In this document: positions 18,610-24,537 of the stretch, piece after piece
Position numbering within the stretch: the stretch's first letter is position 1
Layout of the letters: every line of letters starts with the position of its first letter
DNA from: a virus
Strand: one strand, 5' to 3'
IMG/VR virus record: IMGVR_UViG_3300024243_000080
Span: 1-24,537 of that record
DNA length: 24,537 nucleotides
Translations under genes and position numbers: made by a program
The notes under the pieces: generated by a model
Databases searched by the model: none
Seen by the model: the letters and a program-made list of their open reading frames with translations, nothing else
Told to the model about the DNA's origin: nothing

Positions 18610-18951
18610 ATGGCAAATACATTCAAACTAAAAACAAAGACCACGATAGGCACATCGCTTGTAGCAGTCTACACAGTACCTGCAAGCACAACTACAGTAA
18701 TCATCGGATTAACAGTGGCTAATATCTTAGGTTCTTCAGTTAACGCTAGTGCTCAAATTGTGAGTACTACTGTTGATGTTGAAACTAACACCTCTGTGTA
18801 CTTCATTAAAGACATTCCATTACCATCAGGTTCAGCGGTAGAGATTATGTCTGGTAACAAGATTGTGCTTCAAGCAGGAGACATTGTGAAGGTGCAGAGT
18901 AATACAGCTTCTGCATTAGATGCAGCGTTATCAATTATGGAAATCACTTAA
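18610..18951 (+). CDS. small beta-rich virion protein, 113 residues
   Basis: ATG at 18610 with AGGAAAACATT before it, 9 bases after the fibre stop. The sequence is hydrophobic-polar alternating (TKTTIGTSLVAVYTVPASTTTVIIGLTVAN, then DVETNTSVYFIKDIPLPSGSAVEIMSGNKIVL), typical of a beta-sandwich domain. Similar 110-residue proteins occur among marine phage tail and decoration proteins; the IPLPSGSAVEI-GNKIVLQAGDIV pattern is familiar from these. Likely a small tail or decoration protein. Exact placement in the virion is unknown. Confidence 0.65.
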   Translation: MANTFKLKTKTTIGTSLVAVYTVPASTTTVIIGLTVANILGSSVNASAQIVSTTVDVETNTSVYFIKDIPLPSGSAVEIMSGNKIVLQAGDIVKVQSNTASALDAALSIMEIT

Positions 18952-18966
18952 TTTTAGGAGAATAAT

Positions 18967-20004
18967 ATGCCATACGTAGGTAGAGTACCCTCAGCGGTAC
19001 CAGTAACAGCAGATGATATTCCTGCTAACAGTATTGACGCTTCTAAGATTGTAGACGGAGCTATCGCTGTAGCAGACGTAGCAGACAATGCTATTACAGA
19101 AGCTAAGATAGCAGACGCAGCAGTTGTAAGCCTGAAGTCAGGTAGAAAGAACCTGATTATTAATGGTGGGTTTGATGTATGGCAGAGGGGTACAAGTTTT
19201 AGTGGTGTTTCTAGTGGAACCTACCACGCAGATAGATGGAATATATGGTCTAATGGTGGGACTATTGACATTGATAAAGTATCAGGAGGTTTGCAATTTG
19301 CTATTTCAGGAACAGGGGTAACAAACTCACTTATGCAAGATATAGAGGCACAGGATGTTCCCTTAGGAGATTACATTCTTTCTTTTGACGCAGATAACTA
19401 TTCTAATATATTAAGTGCGAACTGTTATAGCATAGGGGGTGGAACACATTATGGAAATTTAACATATATTTCAGATGGGAAATATTCTATGACTCTGACA
19501 TCGGCTAATTTCAATTCATCAACAACAGCAATAAGAGTTGAAATATATTTAAATGCAAATACTACAATCGTAATAAACAACGTCCAACTAGAACTAGGCT
19601 CAGTAGCCACAGACTTTGAACACCGTAGTTATGGTGAGGAACTGGCACTTTGTCAGAGGTATTTTGTTGGCTATGATTATAATGGCACTGGCGCTCACGG
19701 CTATGTCTGTATTTTTGCGGGTTATGATGCTGATGATGCTATGGGGGTATTAAACCTTCCTGTTCCTATGAGAACATCACCCACTCTAACTTATAGTGGT
19801 GTCTTTATGAGATATGCTGGCGCTTCTTCAGAAGTTGATGGAGGAACTGTTGTGGCGTATAACTATGGTGATAATAGGTCAGTGTTTGCTTTAAATTATG
19901 ATAACAGCACTAATGCTTTTAGTGGTCATCAAGGGGGAGCTATGTTTTGGGGAGTTAGCGGAGATAGTACAGCTAACTATATACGGTTAGACGCAGAATT
20001 ATAG
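18967..20004 (+). CDS. tail fibre protein with NLIINGGFDVWQRG motif
   Basis: 345 residues, AGGAGAATAATATG start. The N-terminus (MPYVGRVPSAVPVTADDIPA, then DASKIVDGAIAVADVADNAI) contains short alternating D-x-A-I repeats that join fibre shafts to the virion in marine phages. Residues 62-77, NLIINGGFDVWQRGTS, mark the start of a jelly-roll, carbohydrate-binding-like domain of the type N-x-x-x-N-G-x-F-x-x-W-Q-R-G seen in many phage tail fibres; LELGSVATDFEHRSYGEELALCQRYF (about residues 209-234) closes it. The C-terminal part (GVSGDSTANYIRLDAEL) is probably a tip strand. It likely binds a surface glycan. The receptor cannot be read from sequence. Confidence 0.8.
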   Translation: MPYVGRVPSAVPVTADDIPANSIDASKIVDGAIAVADVADNAITEAKIADAAVVSLKSGRKNLIINGGFDVWQRGTSFSGVSSGTYHADRWNIWSNGGTIDIDKVSGGLQFAISGTGVTNSLMQDIEAQDVPLGDYILSFDADNYSNILSANCYSIGGGTHYGNLTYISDGKYSMTLTSANFNSSTTAIRVEIYLNANTTIVINNVQLELGSVATDFEHRSYGEELALCQRYFVGYDYNGTGAHGYVCIFAGYDADDAMGVLNLPVPMRTSPTLTYSGVFMRYAGASSEVDGGTVVAYNYGDNRSVFALNYDNSTNAFSGHQGGAMFWGVSGDSTANYIRLDAEL

Positions 20005-20013
20005 GAGATTATT

Positions 20014-20382
20014 ATGTATAAACTAAAACAGCAAGAAAATTCATACGGAATTATAAGATTATCTGATAATGCTTCTATTCCACAGAGTCCTCAGAATCGC
20101 GATTACCAACAGTTCCTACAAGACGTTAAAGTCAATGGCTTAACTATCGTAGAAGGTGCTGATGTTATCGAACCTGATTACGTAGCACTAAGAACTGGTG
20201 AAGATGGTTATGCCTCTACAGGTGAACAGTTCGGTATGCAGACAGATGGTACTTGGGATGCTCACGTAGCAGACGTAAAGACTAGATTCCCTAAGACAAT
20301 CACAGGTGGCACAACGATTGCTGATGTACCTGCTTGGGTCAAAACAGAAGCTGATAAGGCTGTATTACAGGAGACCATCTAA
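20014..20382 (+). CDS. tail fibre assembly chaperone-like protein
   Basis: 122 residues, ATG at 20014 with AGGAGATTATT. The N-terminus MYKLKQQENSYGIIRLSDNA followed by IPQSPQNRDYQQFLQDVKVNGLT matches the R-x-x-D-x-x-x-I-P-x-x-x-x-N-x-D-Y-Q-x-F/Y-L pattern of phage tail fibre assembly chaperones (XkdW/DUF4376-like). The C-terminal half has WDAHVADVKTRFPK, an amphipathic helix. It lies between two fibre genes, and its stop overlaps the next start as TAATG. Such chaperones help fibres fold and trimerise. The family call is by pattern and context. Confidence 0.65.
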   Translation: MYKLKQQENSYGIIRLSDNASIPQSPQNRDYQQFLQDVKVNGLTIVEGADVIEPDYVALRTGEDGYASTGEQFGMQTDGTWDAHVADVKTRFPKTITGGTTIADVPAWVKTEADKAVLQETI

Positions 20383-21329
20383 TGGCAGGTATAAGTAAAG
20401 TAGGAAAAGAAGGACTGAAGGCAGATGTTATAGATGCTAACTACCTAGTGAACTTTTTAATTATTTCTGGTGGTGCAGGTGGTGGTGGGAATAGTGTAGT
20501 GCAAGCTAGCACAGGGGGTGGTGGTGGTGCTGGAGGTTACTTTGAGAGTTCTATGTATTTATCTAAGAACTCGATTTACAATATAACAGTAGGCGCTGGT
20601 GGTGCAGGTGGCGGTGCACTTGGTGGATTAGATGGATTACGAACCAACTGGGGAACTAATGGCTCAGACTCTAGTATTAATGCACTCTCTTTATCAGGTG
20701 GTGGTGGTGGTTGTGCTAACGGACCTGTTTGTTCAGTTAATAATTCGAGAACTGGTGCTACAGGTGGTTCAGGTGGGGGCTCTGGCGGTGTAGGAGAAAG
20801 CACACAAGTTTCTAGTACCCCTGTTGCTGGTCAAGGTAACGCTGGCGGTATAGGGCAAAATGCACCTGGTGGGTGTAATAATGACGCTTTTGGTGGCGGT
20901 GGTGGCGCTGGTGGTGTAGGAGGAAACGCTACTGCCTCCTCTATAGGCGGTGTTGGCGGTAGTGGTAAAGCATCTAGTATTACAGGGTCAGCTGTAACAA
21001 GAGCTGGCGGGGGTGCTGGTGGTCACTATTCTTATTGGGGTGCTGGTGGCGCTGCTGGCGGCAGTGGTGGTGGTGGTAGGAGCGGGCAAGAGGGAGGCTC
21101 TACAGCAGGCGTTGTAAATACTGGCTCAGGTGGCGGCGGTGGCTCTGCGGATGGTTTTAATGGCATTGATGACAGCGAAGGTTTATCATCTGCTGGGGGC
21201 TCTGGAGTAGTTATTTTAAGCATACCTACAGCCCTCTACACAGGAACTACTACAGGCTCTCCAACAGAGAGTCTCAGTGGTACAAACACTATTTTAGTTT
21301 TCAATTCTTCAGGGAGTTATACAGCGTAA
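20382..21329 (+). CDS. glycine-rich tail fibre or adhesin
   Basis: 315 residues beginning at the ATG that overlaps the previous stop. After a short N-terminal stretch (MAGISKVGKEGLKADVIDAN) the protein is dominated by glycine runs (GGGGAGG, GGSGGGS, GGGGGAGGVGG) broken by IYNITVGAGGAG and SDSSINALSLSGGGGG, then ends in a beta-rich segment (SGVVILSIPTALYTGTTTGS). This is the pattern of poly-glycine adhesins such as the T-even gp38 type and of the glycine-rich domains widespread in phage fibres, in which glycine helices form a packed sandwich and loops bind the receptor. The receptor is unknown. A role as tip or receptor-binding protein is likely from composition and position. Confidence 0.75.
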   Translation: MAGISKVGKEGLKADVIDANYLVNFLIISGGAGGGGNSVVQASTGGGGGAGGYFESSMYLSKNSIYNITVGAGGAGGGALGGLDGLRTNWGTNGSDSSINALSLSGGGGGCANGPVCSVNNSRTGATGGSGGGSGGVGESTQVSSTPVAGQGNAGGIGQNAPGGCNNDAFGGGGGAGGVGGNATASSIGGVGGSGKASSITGSAVTRAGGGAGGHYSYWGAGGAAGGSGGGGRSGQEGGSTAGVVNTGSGGGGGSADGFNGIDDSEGLSSAGGSGVVILSIPTALYTGTTTGSPTESLSGTNTILVFNSSGSYTA

Positions 21330-21703
21330 TGAGTCATTTTGCAAAAATAGAAAAAGGTGTAGTAACACAAGTTATTGTTGCCACACAAGAATATATTGAT
21401 ACTTTTCAGAAAGGGCAATGGGTAAAAACATCCTATAATACTAAAGGCGGAGTATATTATAATCCCAATTCAAAAGAAGCCTCTAGCGACCAAACAAAAG
21501 CGTTAAGGCTGAATTTTGCAGGTATTGGTAACATCTATGATGAGGTGTTAGATGCTTTTTATGTGCCGCAGCCATACCCTTCTTGGATTTTAGATGTAAC
21601 AACAGGCACTTGGTTACCCCCTACTCCGCGACCAGCAGATGTAGGTAAACCACCTGTTAGGCATATATGGGATGAAGAGGTGCAGCAGTGGTTAGCACCA
21701 TAG
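21329..21703 (+). CDS. conserved marine-phage protein, W/Y-rich, unknown role
   Basis: 124 residues whose start overlaps the previous stop as TAATG. The sequence MSHFAKIEKGVVTQVIVATQ, then WVKTSYNTKGGVYYNPNSKE, ALRLNFAGIGNIYDEVLDAF and PYPSWILDVTTGTWLPPTPRP is a strongly recurring protein of marine and cyanophage tail regions (pattern AHFAKIENGIVxQVIV - SYNTxGGVHYxPxxxxP - LRKNFAGIGYxYDxxxDAF - PYxSWxLDxxTxxWxPPxP). Its molecular role is not known; position points to the fibre apparatus. The C-terminus runs through the start of the next gene by 16 bases. Confidence 0.75.
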   Translation: MSHFAKIEKGVVTQVIVATQEYIDTFQKGQWVKTSYNTKGGVYYNPNSKEASSDQTKALRLNFAGIGNIYDEVLDAFYVPQPYPSWILDVTTGTWLPPTPRPADVGKPPVRHIWDEEVQQWLAP

Positions 21704-22485
21704 TGCCTACATTCTCTATATTAGGCGGACTACCTCGTAGTGGTATTACCTTGCTATCTGCCTTATTAAATCAACACCCAGAAATATACGTCACCACTAC
21801 ATCTCCATTTGTTGAAATATTATGGAGAAATTATACTGTTTGGACAGATGAGATTTCTAAGGATGATTGCAATACAGCAAAGATACAAAGCAATAAAATT
21901 CCTTTTTTAAGGTCTCTTACTTCTGCGTATTTTAAAGGACTAACGGACAAGCCTATTATTATAGATAAAAGAAGGCAGTGGCAAAACCCAGAAAACATAA
22001 AGATGTATCAGGATATTTTCGGGAGCTTACCTAAAGTTATTGCGCCTGTAAGAGATACAGAGGATATTATAAAATCCTATTTAACACTTTTCCAAAACAA
22101 TAATAAAGAGTTGGATTTAGAGGGAGGTAGTTTTCAAACAAGTTATAATGATTTTAAAGCTTACTATAAGTTGAAAGTAAACGATATACTACTTGTTGAG
22201 TATGATGATTTAATTGATAAAACTCAGAAGATACTAGACGAGGTGTACGTATATCTGGGCGCTACTCCTTACGAAAATGATTTTACTTGTATAGAGGCGT
22301 TTGAGGATGAGAGTTATCACGGCATAAATGGGTTGCATTCTATTCGTAAGACTATCTCTGTAGGTGAAGAGTCTATGATTTTATCAGACGCTATGATAAA
22401 AAAGTACCAAAACTACAATATATGGAAACAACATAATAGCGTCAGAATACACCCCCTCAGTAGTATGGGTGTCAAACAAATTTAA
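21688..22485 (+). CDS. sulfotransferase-family protein (PAPS-type)
   Basis: 265 residues with a GTG start at 21688, supported by GAAGAGG 7 bases upstream; a GTG at 21703 in TAGTG overlap is the alternative. Residues 10-23 (SILGGLPRSGITLL) form the 5'-phosphosulfate-binding P-loop of sulfotransferases, and 117-131 (VIAPVRDTEDIIKSY) form the 3'-phosphate site, with R122 and S130 at the family spacing of eight. NPENIKMYQDIF and LVEYDDLIDKTQKILDEVYVYLG follow, as in Sulfotransfer_3-like proteins. These enzymes transfer sulfate from PAPS to sugars, lipids or proteins in the cytoplasm. It could sulfate phage fibres or host glycans. Its codon use appears more A/T-ending than the fibre genes, hinting at later acquisition. 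Confidence 0.85.
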   Translation: MVSTIVPTFSILGGLPRSGITLLSALLNQHPEIYVTTTSPFVEILWRNYTVWTDEISKDDCNTAKIQSNKIPFLRSLTSAYFKGLTDKPIIIDKRRQWQNPENIKMYQDIFGSLPKVIAPVRDTEDIIKSYLTLFQNNNKELDLEGGSFQTSYNDFKAYYKLKVNDILLVEYDDLIDKTQKILDEVYVYLGATPYENDFTCIEAFEDESYHGINGLHSIRKTISVGEESMILSDAMIKKYQNYNIWKQHNSVRIHPLSSMGVKQI

Positions 22486-22499
22486 CAGGAGAAACATAA

Positions 22500-24254
22500 A
22501 TGGCATATATTGGCAATTCGCCTGCTGGAGTAGGTAACTATCAAGTAGTAGATGACATAAGTTCTACCTTCAACGGTACGCTAACATCATTTGCTTTAAC
22601 AGCATCATCACTAGCTATTAACCCTGCTAAGTCAGGACAGTTATTAGTAAGCATTAACGGTGTATTACAAGAACCTGATGACACAGGTACTGAAGGCTTT
22701 AAGGTCTCAGGCTCAAACATTGTATTCTCATCAGCACCAGCTACAGGCTCAACCTTTTGGGCGGTATGGCAAGGACAAGCAGTAGATATTGGTACACCTA
22801 GTGATGGTACTGTGGGAACTGCTCAGATGTCTAGTGCTGAATTAGCGCTAACAGGTGGCTTGTCACTAGGTGATAACGTCAAGGCTAACTTTGGTGCTAG
22901 TGATGATTTACAGATTTATCACGATGGTAGTAATAGCTATGTTGACGAGCAAGGCACTGGAATACTTAAACTTCGTGGAAGTGCAGGTATTGCATTAGAA
23001 AAGTACGACTCAACAGAGCAAATGCTTACAGCTTACCACGATGATGCTGTAACTCTTTTTCATAACGGCTCATCAAAACTAGCCACAACCTCTGCTGGTA
23101 TTGATGTTACTGGCGTTATAACTACTGATGGTCTAACAACTTCAGCAGATATTAGCTTAGGTGATAACGTCAAGGCTAAGTTTGGTGCTAGTAATGATTT
23201 ACAGATATATCACGATGGTAGTAATAGTTATATTACCGACCAAGGTACTGGCTCATTAATGCTTTCAGGTGATAGTTTGTATTTAACTAATGCTGCTGGT
23301 TCGCAAGCCTATGCTTATGGTAATAGTAGTACTGGTGGTATTGAATTAAGATATGGCAACAATGCTAAACTATCCACAACCTCTACTGGTGTTGATGTTA
23401 CTGGTAGTGTTACTTGTGATGGCTTCACCTCAACAGGTATTGATGATAACGCTACGTCAGAGAAATTAGACATAACTGATACCGCTGTAAAAGTAGGTAC
23501 TGCTGTAAACCTTCATACAGATTACACAGATACATCTGGTAGTATTATATATACTAGAGATAATGGTAGTTCTACCGCATTAGCTGACCCTAATTATTAT
23601 GCTTTACAAATCAGTAATTCCTACACAGGCAGTGCCCCCCTAGCTGGACAAAAACCTGCAAAAATACAATTTAGCACCGTTACCTCTGATGGTTATGGTG
23701 CTAGAGGTTCGATTGCTCTAGTAGCCAGAGGGACTGCATATGGTGAGGGCGATATTGTAATTTCAACAGGTGCGGCATCATCGCCTGCCAACCACTCAAC
23801 AGAAACAGTACGCTTCCCCTCTTCTGGTGGAATAAGGTTTAATGGTGACACATCAACAGCCAATTCCTTAGATGACTATGAGGAGGGTGGTTGGACTCCA
23901 GGTGTTCTATCTGGTACAGTTAGTGTGGCAAACGCTCGCTACATCAAGGTTGGGAAATTAGTTACAGTTAGTGGTCACGTGCAGACATTCTCAGATATTA
24001 CCTCTGGAACAGTTCTCACCATAACAGGCTTACCATTCACGTCTGGTTCTACTGGTTCTGCTGGTGCTGGCTCTATATTCTTTAGGTATATAAATCACAC
24101 TTATGACCAGCTTAGTATGCACCTTCCACTAGGTAGCACAAACTGTCAAATGTTTTCAAGTAGTAAAACTACTTCATACGTGGGTGTAACACACGCAAAG
24201 ATTTCAAGCGCAGCTTGTGCTATATATTTTAGTTTAACGTACACATCAGTTTAA
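22500..24254 (+). CDS. large tail fibre or spike protein with LQIYHDGSNSY repeats
   Basis: 584 residues with AGGAGAAACATAA before the ATG at 22500. The N-terminal part (MAYIGNSPAGVGNYQVVDDI, then STFNGTLTSFALTASSLAIN and GQLLVSINGVLQEPDD) is the widespread beta-rich fibre anchor of marine phages. The middle holds two copies of LGDNVKANFGASDDLQIYHD with GSNSY and a D-x-Q-G-T-G turn (about residues 122-154 and 219-251), likely beta-helical or shaft units. The C-terminus starts with DDYEEGGWTPGVLSGTVSVA and VGKLVTVSGHVQTFSDITSG, the closing domain typical of these fibres. The protein presumably contacts the host or anchors other fibres. No hydrolase residues are recognised. Confidence 0.82.
   Translation: MAYIGNSPAGVGNYQVVDDISSTFNGTLTSFALTASSLAINPAKSGQLLVSINGVLQEPDDTGTEGFKVSGSNIVFSSAPATGSTFWAVWQGQAVDIGTPSDGTVGTAQMSSAELALTGGLSLGDNVKANFGASDDLQIYHDGSNSYVDEQGTGILKLRGSAGIALEKYDSTEQMLTAYHDDAVTLFHNGSSKLATTSAGIDVTGVITTDGLTTSADISLGDNVKAKFGASNDLQIYHDGSNSYITDQGTGSLMLSGDSLYLTNAAGSQAYAYGNSSTGGIELRYGNNAKLSTTSTGVDVTGSVTCDGFTSTGIDDNATSEKLDITDTAVKVGTAVNLHTDYTDTSGSIIYTRDNGSSTALADPNYYALQISNSYTGSAPLAGQKPAKIQFSTVTSDGYGARGSIALVARGTAYGEGDIVISTGAASSPANHSTETVRFPSSGGIRFNGDTSTANSLDDYEEGGWTPGVLSGTVSVANARYIKVGKLVTVSGHVQTFSDITSGTVLTITGLPFTSGSTGSAGAGSIFFRYINHTYDQLSMHLPLGSTNCQMFSSSKTTSYVGVTHAKISSAACAIYFSLTYTSV
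22866..23254 (+). repeat. in-frame duplication, period 291 bases, in fibre gene
   Basis: About 95 bases starting GGTGATAACGTCAAGGCTAA at 22869 recur almost unchanged at 23160, exactly 97 codons on. Differences are scattered and mostly synonymous. It encodes the LGDNVKA to QGTG block twice, so the fibre shaft grew by unit duplication. Confidence 0.7.
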
Positions 24255-24257
24255 TTA

Positions 24258-24276
24258 ACCTAAATGGATTTTAGGT
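24258..24276 (+). terminator. short hairpin after the last fibre gene
   Basis: ACCTAAA (24258-24264) pairs with TTTAGGT (24270-24276) around TGGAT, 4 bases past the stop. It is AT-rich and lacks a clear T-run, so it is a weak terminator candidate. Confidence 0.3.
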
Positions 24277-24307
24277 CAGACATTTATAACAATACAGGAG
24301 AGTCAAA

Positions 24308-24537
24308 ATGGCTTTAGTAAAGAAAACAGTAGTAGATAAAGTAGAAGTAGTTTCGGAACACAAGATGGTACAGTGTCGTGAAGCTACTTGGGTAGAAGAT
24401 GACGGTGTAATGATTGGTGGTAAGAACTTCCACAGACACGTAATCGCACCAGGTGATGACACAACAGGTGAACCTGCTGAAACCATTGCTATCTGCAATG
24501 CGGTACACACACCAGAAGTAATAGCAGCTTATGAAGC
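24308..24537 (+). CDS. conserved marine-phage protein, 5' part only
   Basis: ATG at 24308 with CAGGAGAGTCAAA before it; the frame is open to the window edge, giving 76 visible residues. The sequence MALVKKTVVDKVEVVSEHKM, then CREATWVEDDGV, FHRHVIAPGDD and AICNAVHTPEVIAAYEA is, from memory, a protein seen next to fibre genes in many marine phages, with a conserved F-H-R-H-V-x-A-P-G-D-D and a final helix. Its role is unknown. It is incomplete here and needs the following sequence for its end. Confidence 0.75.
   Translation, partial: MALVKKTVVDKVEVVSEHKMVQCREATWVEDDGVMIGGKNFHRHVIAPGDDTTGEPAETIAICNAVHTPEVIAAYE

Noticed and set aside
21703-22485. Sulfotransferase start at GTG 21703
   Set aside because: A TAGTG overlap is possible, but the GTG at 21688 has a well-spaced GAAGAGG, so it is preferred; the alternative is kept open.

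Overview
This window looks like part of the genome of a tailed phage with a short (podovirus-type) tail, probably infecting a marine proteobacterium. The evidence is an AT-rich sequence, densely packed genes, a P22-like portal, an SU10-like major capsid protein and head-tail adaptor, and several fibre proteins of a kind common in marine phages (LQIYHDGSNSY repeats, glycine-rich fibre, NLIINGGFDVWQRG fibre). The host is inferred only. A pair of perfect TTATCCACA DnaA boxes fits a proteobacterial host but does not prove one. No integrase, repressor, polymerase, lysis gene or tRNA is visible here.

Layout. (1) Positions 1-7783 hold about two dozen small genes, all on the minus strand, mostly of unknown function and tightly coupled by 1-40 bp overlaps. 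Recognisable members are a single-stranded DNA-binding protein, a winged-helix protein, several small membrane proteins and a set of DpnD/PcfM-like small proteins. Eight of these genes start from a near-identical Shine-Dalgarno cassette, GGAG(T/A)AATAACATG. (2) Positions 6656-7477 are mostly non-coding and repeat-rich: an inverted pair of DnaA boxes, a 15-bp inverted repeat, an array of eight CAAATGTGT repeats at largely 11/22-bp spacing, and two 26-bp direct repeats flanking the set. This is the best candidate for a replication origin. (3) Positions 7784-8013 form the divergent switch between the minus-strand and plus-strand blocks, with a perfect 36-bp tandem duplication just before the first late gene. 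(4) Positions 8014-16569 are the packaging and head module: terminase small-subunit-like protein, a 39-residue basic protein, large terminase, portal, two small proteins, scaffold, major capsid, a small conserved protein and the head-tail adaptor. (5) Positions 16579-24537 are a host-recognition module: four large fibre-like proteins, a small beta-rich structural protein, a fibre-assembly chaperone-like protein, two widespread marine-phage proteins of unknown role and a PAPS-type sulfotransferase inserted among the fibre genes.

How it works together. The minus-strand block would act early (host take-over, replication with SSB at the DnaA/iteron origin). The plus-strand block would act late (DNA packaging through the terminase and portal into an SU10-like capsid, then attachment of adaptor and fibres). 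Three copies of a 39-52 bp dyad element (806-846, 6265-6316, 7822-7861) sit in inter-gene gaps of the minus block and look like operon punctuation. The sequence features most worth testing are the origin region, this repeated dyad element, a multi-hairpin RNA candidate at 6140-6248, the shared translation-start cassette, the insert-bearing adaptor and the sulfotransferase in the tail cluster.
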